A stretch of DNA of 64,000 nucleotides, from contig JAHDVF020001039.1 in assembly GCA_022606425.2 (NCBI GenBank), forward strand, positions 1 to 64,000. Reading direction: 5' to 3'. The position numbers were made by a program, and so were the translations under genes. Positions 1 to 11,500 of this stretch are shown piece after piece. A model generated the notes under the pieces. The model had not been told where the DNA came from, made no database searches, and saw only the letters and a program-made list of their open reading frames with translations. Origin of the DNA: Lepidostoma basale. Lineage: Eukaryota > Arthropoda > Insecta > Trichoptera > Lepidostomatidae. Each line of letters opens with the position of its first letter. The stretch's first letter is position 1.

Positions 1-1010
1 AAAGTAGTTGGCTAAATGCTAAACAATCATTCTTCACAGATGCCGCTGGTAGGTGGATTGTATAAGATTAATCTTAACAATTAATTAGTACAATCAAATC
101 TACATAGATGGCTAGCTGGAACTGACACGTGAAAATAAGTATGGATTTGGAGTATATATACAACTTCCAAAAAATGTATCTTGCATGATCATAATAACAA
201 TGGTGGAATGGGGAATGTTGTAATTGCATGAAGCGTGCGCTTAACCCAACCAATGACAGGTCATAAGTCCTGTAAACACCTTGATCATCCATGTTCAGTT
301 TCCAGTTTGTTTCTTCGTCTCTATTGAGATACAATAAAAATTTAACACCCTGATGATGGAGGCCGCAAGGGCCTCCGAAACGTTGGTGGAGGGAACACGG
401 TTTCACCCCGAAAAATATTCCTATATATGTTAACCGTGGAAATTTAAGTTCTTACTTGACGAGCCTCTATGGGGAGGATATCTTCAATTCTTTGGCGTAT
501 AAAATAGGAGTGTTTACTCCAGGCGACTTCTAACAGTGCGCTAGGAGGCGGTAGCCTCTTCGCATTGTGTTAATAAAGTAGTTTGCTAAATGCTAAACAA
601 TCATTCTTCACAGATGCCGCTGGTAGGTGGATTGTATAGATTAATCTTAACAATTAATTAGTACAATCAAATCTACATAGATGGCTAGCTGGAACTGACA
701 CGTGAAAATAAGTATGGATTTGGAGTATATATACAACTTCCAAAAATGTATCTTGCATGATCATAATAACAATGGTGGAATGGGGAATGTTGTAATTACA
801 TAAAGCGTGCGCTTAACCCAACCAATGACAGGTCATAAGTCCTGTAAACACCTTGATCATCCATGTTCAGTTTCCAGTTTGTTTCTTCGTCTCTATTGAG
901 ATACAATAAAAATTTAACACCCTGATGATGGAGGCCGCAAGGGCCTCCGAAACGTTGGTGGAGGGAACACGGTTTCACCCCGAAAAATATTCCTATATAT
1001 TGTCTTATAC
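1..1010. repeat. Tandem dimer of a ~572-bp hammerhead-core repeat (family R1)
   Basis: Bases 1-574 are repeated nearly identically from 575 to about 1010, differing by a few indels and substitutions. Each unit contains a CTGATGA core (350-356 and 922-928), a 7-bp GC-rich hairpin with loop GCAAG, then GAAAC (377-381 and 949-953): a hammerhead-like core spaced 572 bp apart. The base at the expected cleavage position is G, so self-cleavage is doubtful. Related R1 copies occur at 24175-24540, 47065-47480, 48001-48405 and 57330-57560. Confidence 0.75.
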
Positions 1011-1464
1011 AACCCTATTTAAACTATTTACTTATTAAGATAATCAAATGATTTTACTGAAATCTCTTGATGGAAGTTCATTTTAAATAATAATTAAATA
1101 AAACGATGTTTTTTAACTACTTCCACTTTTGTCTTTATTTAGACAGCGACTGGTTTCGCCAGGCTCGCTGGCATCGACAGACTGGTACTTATTTTTAAAA
1201 ATTATACTACATTCAAGTCGCCCTTTTTTTAATGTCTCCGTAGTTACATGTTTTTTGTAATTGTGCATTGTCATTTTTTGTGGGTCGTTTATAGTTTTGT
1301 TTATTATGTTATAGAATTTGGGTCCAAGATAGTAGAAATGTCTTTGCGCATAAGAAGTTTTAGTTTTTGGTACAAAATGGTTATGTTTGTTGCGTGTGTT
1401 GTACGTTTGTTATCCTTTTAAGTGTCTGTCGGTGTCCTTGTGGTAGTGCACGACTAAATTTCTT

Positions 1465-2085
1465 ATATATAGTACTTCTTCTTATTCTTCTTCTTCCTCT
1501 TTTAATAGATCTGTGGATCTGTTTTTATGGCGTCAAGGTCTCCTGGGACACAGAACTCCAACTGTCTCCCCATCTCTTCGCAGGTCTTCCGGGTTGGCGA
1601 GTTCCCATTGGCTCGTTGTTTGCGGCTGCTTGGGGGAGTCTATCGTCGCTCATTCGTTCTACGTGGTCGAGTCAGAAGCGTCTTCTTTTCCTGCCCCATC
1701 TGACAATATCTTCGGTATCGCAAGTCTCACGTATTACTGTGTTTCTGATTCTGTCCCTCAGTGTTTTGCCCAGAATAGCGCGGAGTGTCTTCATTTTGGC
1801 GGTTCGTAATAGTGCTATGGTTCTATTTGTGTCAGCCCTCGATTCTATACCATAAGTCATTATGGGTCTGACACATGTCTTATATAATCAGACTTTGCTT
1901 TCCACTCGCATATGCTTGTTTTTCCACACAAAATCTTTCAAGCATCCAGATATTGCAGCCGCTTTGGTGGTTTGCTCGCGAACTTCATTATAGAGATCCG
2001 TTTGGCATGAGAGATCTTTGCCCAAGTATTTGAATTTTCGAACCTGTTCTATGGGTCAAACACATCCAATATTTTCACCAAGTGT
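1465..2085 (-). mobile_element. LINE family C 3' fragment
   Basis: The minus strand encodes the degraded C-terminal part of a reverse-transcriptase protein (MTYGIESRADTNRT, then RTAKMKTLRAI-GKTLRDRIRN). The 3' tail is a CTTCTT-type run on the plus strand at the left end, that is (AAG)n. It is 5'-truncated and broken. Confidence 0.75.
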
Positions 2086-2204
2086 CATGAATAAAAAAAA
2101 ACAATTAAAATGTTATTGCAACTTATTTATTCTCAACTCTATAAGAACTCTATCATTGCTTAAAATAAACTGTTTTTTTTTTGCTTGTAATATAATTTTA
2201 TAAT

Positions 2205-2740
2205 CTTCTTATTCTTCTTCAAGATCCGCAGTGTGCCGGTCCACTTCGCAGCCAGGACATTTCTCCTACCGGGCCCTCGGCGTCCCTCGATTTGCCCCTC
2301 CAATATCAGTTGGAGAAGGTGGTACTTTTCCCCACGCAGTATATGACCCAGATGTGAAATCTTCCGAACCTTGATAATTGATAACAGTTCCCTGTCAACT
2401 CTAGCTCGCCTCAGGACTAATTGGTAACCATGTCTGTCCAGGGAATTCTAAGCATTCGGCGATGGAGCCACATTTCAAATGCTTCCAGTCTATTCATTGA
2501 GTTGACATTCAAGGTTCACGTTTCACATCCATACAATAAAACCGACCACACATAGCATTTGATCATTCTCTGGCGGAGTTTCAACTATATGTTATCATTG
2601 CAGAATACTGATTTCATTTTATTAAACGTAGCTCTTGCTGCTCTGGGTTAAGAGATTGCGTTAGTACGCTGCCTAGGTATTAAAATTTTTCCACCCTTTC
2701 AACGTTACTACCGTTCAAATAATATTTTTCTTGATGTTTA
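2205..2740 (-). mobile_element. LINE family B 3' fragment
   Basis: On the minus strand it matches the element at 5822-6342: the KVNSMNRLE, RRMLRIPWTD and WTGI-type segments are present, with frameshifts. A CTTCTT run marks the (AAG)n tail at its left end. Confidence 0.75.
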
Positions 2741-2744
2741 CGAT

Positions 2745-3312
2745 GAACGCGGGCAGCAAAGTGAACGGAGTCCTAAAAAATGTTATCGGAAACCAAAAAT
2801 ATCAATGAAAGCAAAAATGGCCGTTCACAATGGAGTTCCAGTTCCAACCTATATATATGGAAGCAAAGCATGGAACTGGTAGAAGAAGGATGAAAGAAGA
2901 ATAAATGCGGTACAGCTGAGATCCCTTTGACGTATGTGTGTTAAAACAATGTACGGCAGAGTTGCGAATGCCGATATTAGGAAGGAATGCAAAGCGGAAG
3001 TAAGTATTATGAACAAAATTATAAAAGGATCACTGCGTTGGTTTAGTCACATGGAATGTATGGATGAAGAGAGAATAGTTAAGAATGTATACGTTAATGA
3101 TGTTAATGGAGTTCGGTGTCGAGGAAGACCGAGGAAAACATGACATGACCAGGTCAATCAAATATGAGAGGTCGGCCATGTTAGACGAAAGAATCGACAT
3201 GCTTGTATGATTCGCTATATGAATGTGGAGGAAGCTAGATAGGTGGGTCAAGATTGAGTAGTGTGGCGGTCCATTCTATTTGCCTATCCTTTCGGGGAAA
3301 CGGCGTGATGGT
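2745..3312 (+). mobile_element. LINE family A 3' fragment
   Basis: Encodes a broken C-terminal tail of a reverse-transcriptase protein (RSL-RMCVKTMYGR, SLRWFSHMECMDEERIVK, RGRPRKT) and ends in the family's 3' block (cctatcctttcggggaaac, then ggcgtgatggt). Family A is the commonest LINE in the window. Confidence 0.8.
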
Positions 3313-3924
3313 TTGTTGTTTATCTTCTTTACTTTTTTTCAGAGAGAGGTTTTACTGAATGGTATTTGAAACATAATTTCATATGCGTATTTGAAAATAA
3401 TAGACGCTAATAAATTAATTAAAAATCATAATAACCGAGATCTACTAGGTTGCATACTTTTTAATCGACAAAGAGAGATTGCTATAAATTTTATCTCATA
3501 GTAGGATACTAATGTAAATAAGGCATATTAACAGCGATAAACATGGAATAAGTTAATGGTAATTATTATAATATTATTTACTAAAAATATTAAGTGAAGA
3601 TAATGCTGCTAGCTGTTCATAAAAATATGTGTTATGTAAAGTTTTTTATATTAATTAATTGTTTAATACGATTATTTGAAACAGGTATGGCCAAAATGTA
3701 GCGCATGCCCCAAACGTGTGCATTGGATGTGTGCGCGTGTGTGTGTGTGCCTGCGTGTGTGTGTATGCGCGCGTGTGTACATGTGTGTGTAGCATGTGTA
3801 TGCGTGCGCGTGAGTCCTTTTATGGAGGATTTTTTTGGCGGTTGCTTTCCTTAACCGAATGAATCTAAAAGTCCGTTATTTTGGCCGAAACACTCTGATA
3901 CTTTTACATTATTAACTGTAACTA
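3313..3924. other. Spacer without recognised gene; GT-rich tract
   Basis: No exon-like segment is seen. Bases 3720-3815 are an imperfect alternating purine-pyrimidine GT/GC microsatellite. Confidence 0.6.
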
Positions 3925-4110
3925 ACTAACTAACTAACCATCACGCCATCTTCCCGAAAGGGTAGGCAGAAATAATGGACTGCCACACTTTTACTGATGC
4001 GGCACTCCATCTTTCTCTTTTCGCCCCGCGGGAGACGCGGTGTGATGGGTTGCGAACCTCATCGCCACCAATAGGCATCTCCCGCGCACACTTCGATCGT
4101 AAAACATCCA
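3925..4110 (-). mobile_element. LINE family A 3' end with (TTAG)n tail plus 65-bp inverted-end repeat
   Basis: Starts with (CTAA)n followed by ccatcacgccatcttcc, the reverse complement of the family A 3' terminus. It runs into a block bounded by cgcgggagacgc and gcatctcccgcg, which recurs near 28825-28890 and, in part, at 45135-45180. Confidence 0.7.
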
Positions 4111-4169
4111 CAAAATAAATATAAAACAAATAATATAAAATTCGCTCAATATTCAAGATCTATTGGCCC

Positions 4170-4510
4170 CAAATGGTGTCAAATGCCGTTCTCTGGATCA
4201 TGACAGGCGAAAAGCCAATTAGAGAACAAGTCGCTAGACGCAAATGGTATTGGATTGGTCACACTCTGAGATGGAACCCAGCCTGCATCGCTCAGGGCGC
4301 ACTAGACTGGTCCGCTATGGAGAGAAAGAGGAAGTGAGGCAGACCTAGAGCCACCTGGAGAAGAGCCTGGCAGGACGAGGTTAAGGCAGCAGGCCTCACT
4401 TGGGATGATGTTAGGCATCAGGCATGTGATAGAGTCGAGTGGAGAAGGTTCCTTGAGGCACTATTTGTGCACCACGGAGGTGTGACAGGACAAACAGAAG
4501 AAGAAGACAC
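4170..4510 (+). mobile_element. LINE family D 3' fragment
   Basis: Encodes a broken form of SNAVLWTMAGEKPIREQVAR and the RGRPRATWRRALQDE tail seen better at 31565-31910. It ends in an (AAG)n tail. Confidence 0.75.
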
Positions 4511-4654
4511 TCACACTCCTCATATGGGTGAAATAATTTTTTTTATTGACTCGGTCCTACCACGTTTTTCTCAGTATTTACATAATTCATTTATAATTGC
4601 TTCAGTATTCACCTTTATTTTAGTTGTGGATTCGTTAAATAATATTTATTTCAT

Positions 4655-4915
4655 TGCAAATAACACTTCATTAAAATTAAAATTAAATTACCACAAACAT
4701 GTTTCGGACCCAAAAGCCCTTCATCAGTGTAGTTAATTAAAGACAATGATATTAAAAATTTCATATCTGTCAAAACCACCACATTTGAGAAAAATTTGTT
4801 GAAATATTTATTTTGTATATGCAACTATGAGTATTAACTACACTGATTAAGGGCTTCTGATTCCGAAACATGTTTGTGTTAATTTAATTTTAATTTTAAT
4901 GAAGCGTTGTTTACA
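4655..4915. repeat. Fold-back repeat with hammerhead-like cores
   Basis: Two inverted arms meet near 4787. Each carries the sequence around acatgtttcgg and cttcatcagtg, in opposite orientations. The left arm (minus strand) keeps an intact hammerhead core; the right arm (plus strand, 4837-4880) has CTGATTA in place of CTGATGA. I attribute it to a Penelope-like or retrozyme-type element. Confidence 0.7.
4690..4733 (-). ncRNA. Hammerhead ribozyme-like motif, best in window
   Basis: Read on the minus strand: stem I ACUACA, core CUGAUGA, a short stem II (GGGC with GUCC plus one extra A), GAAAC, a self-complementary stem III ACAUGU, U at the cleavage position, then UGUGGU, which pairs with ACUACA over all six positions (one G-U). 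Predicted cleavage is between 4696 and 4695. The extra base next to stem II is non-canonical, so activity is unproven. Confidence 0.6.
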
Positions 4916-4939
4916 AAAATTTAAAAATTAATAATCCCA

Positions 4940-5315
4940 TCATGACACATGGGACATCATGACACAGGGCGGACACCAGAATCACAAAAAAACGCGCTCA
5001 GAGTGTCAGAAATGAAGACGCTCAGAAACATATCTGACAAGAAACTTCGAGATAGAATAAGTAACTCAGGGATAGGGGAGATATGCGGGGTCGAGGATGT
5101 CGTTAGATGGGGAAGACAAAGAGAAGATACTGGTATGCACACGTGAGGAGATTGGATTCATCCAGACTCCCTCTTGTTGTGTTGCACGGCCAACTCCAAG
5201 ATAGACGACCCCCGGGCAGACCAAAGAGATGGATCGACAGCGGGTAGTCGACCTCGCAGGAGGCTAATACCATTAAGAAAAATACCACAAGGCCTACACT
5301 AAGTAGAAGAAGAAG
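4940..5315 (+). mobile_element. LINE family C 3' fragment
   Basis: Encodes SEMKTLRNISDKKLRDRISN, then EICGVEDVVRWGRQ, with the (AAG)n tail at about 5305-5315. 5'-truncated. Confidence 0.75.
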
Positions 5316-5560
5316 ATAAATTTATAATATCTTTATTTGTTTTCTCTTAAAAATAATAAAACAAGATATATAGTGTTGTCTACAGATTAGATAGTGTTGT
5401 TGTTTACATTCATTAATCAATTTGTAATTACTTAATTTGTTTTCCACTAATTCAAAATTTCGCACTATTACACAAATATTTTTCCACGTTTGTTAGCACA
5501 GTTATTGATTTTTGACATGTTTCATGCTAACGGTTATAATTGTACTCTTTTCTTTTACAA

Positions 5561-8500
5561 TTAAGTGTTTAATTTGTCCATAACAGAAGAAAGATGTCCC
5601 AGGGATTGGATGTAGTAGTCTGGTCTGTACTCCGGATTAACACATTCCTCAGCAGCCTTCAAGGTAGCAGCTCCCGAGAGAACGAGGAGCTTCTGGAAGC
5701 CACAGATAGAAGCAAATCCCATGTCCTGCTTGAGCCTGGAAAAAAAACAAATTAATTTTTTTTTTATCTAGTGAAAGTAGCACACTATTAACATATAAAT
5801 TTGATCGTTTCATAAGAATTTTTTATACGTTTAATAAAATGAAATCACTCTTCTGCAATGATAACATAAACATGAAACTCTGCCAGAGAATGATCAAATG
5901 CTGTATGTGGTCTATTTTATTGTATGGATGTGAAACGTGGACCTTGAAAGTCAACTCAATGAACAGACTGGAATCATTTGAAATCCATCGCCGAATGCTC
6001 AGAATTCCCTGGACAGACATGGTTACGAAAACCGAAGTCCTGAGGCGAGCTAGAGTTGACAGGGAACTGTTGACCAACTATCAAGGCTCGGAAAATTTCA
6101 CATCTGGGTCATATACTGCGTGTGGAAAAGTACCACCTTCTCCAACTGATATTGGAAGGGCAAATCGAGGGACGCCGAGGGCCCGGTAGGAGACAAATGT
6201 CCTGGCTGCGAAATGTGAGGGAGTGGACCGGCATCCGAAGTGTGAAGGAGCTGTTCCGAGCGGCGCAGGACAGGGACAGGTTCGCCGAGGTGATCGCCAA
6301 CGTTGGGGGACGACGACAGGGTACTTGAAGAAGAAGAAGAAGATAAGAATTTAGCCATCACGCCGTCTCCCCGAATGGGTAGGCGGGAATAATGAACCGC
6401 TACACTATTCTTTCATAATGTACTTCTCTCGATTTCTTCGACTCCTCATGTGGCTGATATTTAATCTAATTGATTTGATCATTCCATGTCAACTGCTGCA
6501 ACATTTATGCTGTTTGTGATGTATTTTGAGTAAACTGTAAAAACCTTATAATTCTATTGTATATTCGATTAAGCTACAAAGCATTTGTTAGATTTTCCAT
6601 ATAATTATTTAGCGGTTTTTACTATTCAAAAAAACCATAATTAATTCGAATGAAAACATCTGTATTCCAGAAGTTTTAATATAATTTATGGGAATTTGCT
6701 ATGTATCGCCTGTCAAAGGTATTTGATAATGCCTTAGACAGCCGAAATATGTCATTCCCAAAAAGCATAAAAAAAAAATCTAGAAAACGGACGTATTTTT
6801 TTCGAATTAATTATTTAATATGGAGTTTTACAAATCGTTTAAGAAAAAAAAATTATATGTTTTTCAATTTATCAATAAAATATTTTTTTACAATACATTT
6901 ATTTTTGAAGCAGAAGTTCTATGAGAATAAAGTTATACTTTTATAGAGAGATATAAACAAATCATTGATATTACTGAGCAATAAAATAATGTATATTTTT
7001 ATCTGATACCTTTACGGAAATAAACCACAACGCAAATTGTTTTACGATTCATTTTTAATGTTAACCATAATTTCAGATGTACATATAGTATTGTAAATAA
7101 ATCAATGTCACACTATTCTTAACAATGTATGCATATCTCAATGACAACAATTTTATCTGTTTCAATAAATAAAGTATTTTATTTTCTTCACACACTAGTT
7201 TTATAACTATGAGTATGCAAAAGTGACAATATAATAAATACGAGTATATAAGGCATCTCCAGAAAGTAAGTGTACTGAATTTTTGTAGGTTACAATTTTT
7301 TTTATTTAACCTTTCCCTTACGGTGCTAATATAAAAACGCGCGTTCCGGTGTTTGGTAGTGAGTACCCGATCAAAATTAACGATTTGAAATCGGAAAAAT
7401 AAGAACATTCATAGCTAATCCCTTTAATTAAATATAATTGAAGTCAAAAATTATAATAATTGAGATTTATTTGCTGAAAACTTAAAAAAAAAACTTCTGG
7501 CAACGCTCACGGGACGGACATAAGGCCGCTCTGGTTGAAAGCCCGACAGCTACTGCCGGCGGCAGTGAGAACATTGAGCTCCTCGCGCTTCCACAGTGAA
7601 GTATGCAAGAGTGAGATGCGAATATAGTGTCGCGCACTCACAGCGCTGTTTATACGCGAATTCGTTTCCGATGTTCACAAAATACCTCCGATGTACCCGA
7701 TAAGTTCTGTTTATTATTAATCTTGTTTTTTAAATCAATGCTAAAATCTTAACCTTGTATTTATTATATTTATAGAGATATTGATGGTTATTAGAAGTAC
7801 CGTGTAGAAGATACCCATCATAGGGAAGGGAGGATTAAACAAAAATATTACGTGGTTACCGTAATACATAATACATAAATATTATGTAAGCCATTTTTCG
7901 ACATAGTCGCCATTCCTCTCAATGCAGGTGGTGAAGCGGGGTATCAACTTTTTGATGCGTTCCTCGAAGTAGTTTCCCGCCAACCACTTCTTCCACTTCT
8001 CCACCTCCTCCTTTACCTCCTCGTCGGTTGAAAACCTTTTTTCACACATGTGCAGCTTCAGGGAGGTAAATAGATAGTAATCTGAAGGTGCTAGGTTAGG
8101 GGAATGCGTGGGATGGTTCAGGACATCCCATTTAAACGAGGTGAGCAGTTCCTTCTGGCATTATCGTGCAGCAGGCAGACTCCCTTTGTCAGCATGCTTC
8201 TCCTCTTGTTCTGTATCGCCCTCCGCAATTTTTTTAGGGTCTCAAAGTATCTTGGAGAGTCGATGGTCTCCCCTTGAGGCATACATTCAATTAAAATTAT
8301 GCCTTGACAGTCCCAAAACACGGATTCCATGATTTTGTTGGCTGAAATTGTGGTTTTGAACTTTTTGGCGGAGGGTGAAGAGGTGTGACGCCACTGTTGA
8401 GACTGTATTTTTTTCAAGTTTCAACACAAGTTTCATCTCCAGTAACGATGGAACGTACTGACCTCGAACCGGTCTCAGGGTTTTCAGGGTTGTGAGAGCC

Positions 8501-11500
8501 TCAGTACACTTACTTTCTAGATATGCCTCGTATATATTAAATAATATTTATAATGTACTCGTATATACTCGTACATAAATTATAAGTTTATATCCATATA
8601 CCATAATTTTGTTAATTCAAAGCATAAAATATATAAGATAGGACGTTCATAATATAGATAGGTATATAATATTACACTCACATGTCGCCTATGAATAGCG
8701 TTCGTCTGGCATCGGTAATGTTGAAATTTCGCATAACAATGTCTCTCAGCCATTCACTTGGTTTCGCAATAGGAATGGGATGTCTTTCGGTTAAATCGGC
8801 TATTATATCTATGAAGAATCCTGGACCTATTGTATAAAATGAAATTGGTTATTCATAATTCTTCTTCTTATTTATTGTTTCTTGAACTATAATGTAAAAC
8901 TCCATGTTTTAAAATTACAATAAATGAAAACGTCTGTCTTATAGGTGTTTTATTAAGTTTTTTTTTAATGGAATGACACGTTTCGTTCTTCTAAGGCATT
9001 ATTACATTTGATAATACCTTAGAAGGGCGTCCATAAAAACTCAATATAACTCCTAGAAGACGGACGTTTTCATTTATATTATTATAATAATTATTCTTCT
9101 TCTGATACCGTGTCAGGTCCCCCCAACGTTGGACATCGCTGAAGCGAAGGCATCTCTGTTCTGCACCGCTTGAAATAGCTTCAAACCTCTGCTTTTTTCT
9201 GTCCATTCTCTCATATTTCAATAATTATTAACAAAATATGTATTTTAAACGCTGACATTAGGAAATATTAATATAGAGTGGAAGAAAGTATTATGAACAT
9301 AATTATGAAAATATCACTGCTTCCATATCTGATTCCATATCTATGGAATGTATGGATGACAAAATAATTGTTAAAAAGTATAATTTAACAATGTTATTGG
9401 AATGCGGACCAGAGAAAGACATACCATGACCAAATTAATCAAATTTTAAATATCATCCAGGTTCTCACATGACTTTTAAGCCAGAACAATCGATATACTC
9501 GTATTTGTATGACTCGTTGAATGCATGTGGTGGAAGGTAGAGAAGTGTGGCGATCTATTCTCTATGCCTATCCTTCCAGGGAAACGGCGTGATGTTGTTG
9601 TTGTAAAAATATTTATACACATCAACACATTAAAGAAAGTAAACATTTGAATGTTGTTATTTTTACAAATTAACCTTTTACATTTAAATTGCGGGAAGAA
9701 ATACAAGCCTTTTACATTGCTGGAAGAAATATAAGCCCAAGTAAACAAGGCAGCTGCAATCTCTGGGGCTCTAAAATCCACAATATGAAAAAACAAAGAC
9801 ATGGCCATTAAGAGTAAGATGAGAATCTATAAAGCATGCGTAAGACTAATAATAACATATGGCGGCGAAGCAAGGGCAGACACAGTAAGGACCAAACAAG
9901 TTTTGAGGACTTCCGAAATGAAGACACTGTGGACGATAGCAGGCAAGACACTGAGGGGATCGCGTGAGGAACACCAGAATAAGAGAGATATGTGAGGTTG
10001 AGGATATTATAAGATGGAGCAGACAGCAAAAAAGGGACTGGTACGGTCATGTTCAAAGAATGGACTCCACCAGACTCCCCTATATTGCATTGCATAATCA
10101 ACCTCATGGGACTCGTCCTCGTGGAAGACCTCTTAAAAGATGGAAGGACAGCTGGGAATCTACCTCACAGGAAGAGCAACTCTCTGGAGAACAGACCATA
10201 TAGGTCTACAATAAGGGAGAATAAGAAAAAGAAGACATTTAAAAATACATTGGATTAGTCTTCTTTAACCGAATCTTAAATTTATGCCATTTCATGTTTC
10301 TCCGATCTTGGCAATCACTTCTGTAAAGCTTTTACGTATTGCACCGACTGGAGTAACATCTCTACGCTCCTTATTTCAGATCAGTCTTAATGTCGCGCAG
10401 CCTAGACATTTGTCTTAGGCCACAACCACATCGTCCTTCAAACTTACCCATTAACATAAGTTGTATGATATTATATTTGTCGCCAAGCAAGATATGACCC
10501 AGATATAAATTTATCCAAACATCAATATATTTTAACATTTCTCTGATGCAGTGAGCTCTCCACAGGAAACTGTAAGACTAACTAAATAACCATCACGCCG
10601 TTTTTTCAGTAACAAATGAATAAATTTGGTATTTTTTTTTTTGCTATCCATAATTATAATTTTTTCATATCCGGCATTCAAAATATAATAAAATATTACT
10701 CGTCATATTGGTCACACATAAGTCAACACAAGATTACTTACCAGGAATTATTCGTTGGCTGGTCATTGGGATATATTGGTCCGTAGCTCCAGCCAAGTAT
10801 ACCACATCAGGACGCTTTAGGATGGATATTGCCTTCAATAAACTTTGGTAGTTGAATTTAAAGCTACCATCTATAATAACAACCTTTATTTCTGGATCGT
10901 TGTCATCTGTATCCTTTAGAAAGTCCTCTATAGAACTTCCGAATTCGGCAGGCTATATTTAAAAAATAGTGTTACGTAATATTATAGTATAAAAAGTGTC
11001 AAAGTCTAAAGTTATGGTATTTGAAAAGGAAGAATGAATAACCGATTGTGACATAAGTACGAACGGCAAAAAATTAGAGTAAGTTACTGAATTTGTTTAT
11101 CTGGGAAGCATGTTTACAAGAGATGGAAGAATGGGGAAAGATATCTGAAAAATGGTTGGAGCTGGAAACAAAATAAATGGTGCACTCAAAGTCATTACCG
11201 CAAATAGATATACGAGGTGTGGTAATTAAATTCCGAGAATTTAGTTGTGGCGTGCGAACCGGCTACACTGCATGACTGGCGCGCATGCACCTGGTTAGAT
11301 AGGTTCATCCACTCGGTTGCAGTGAAGATTTAATGGTAATCCTATGTCTGTCGTTTTTACGGGTGTTTTTCGGATACAACTTTTTTAACTCGGTCGCAGA
11401 AATGACTGACTCGGTTTTTAAGTAACGTGCTGTGATCTAATTTTTGGTCATAACTGGTGTAAAAGCTGGGGAAATCCTACGACAATTTCGGCAGGTGTAT

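Noticed and set aside
350..390. Active hammerhead ribozyme in the R1 dimer
   Set aside because: The core and stem II are good, but the base after the shortest possible stem III is G, which does not support cleavage, and stem I is not evident.
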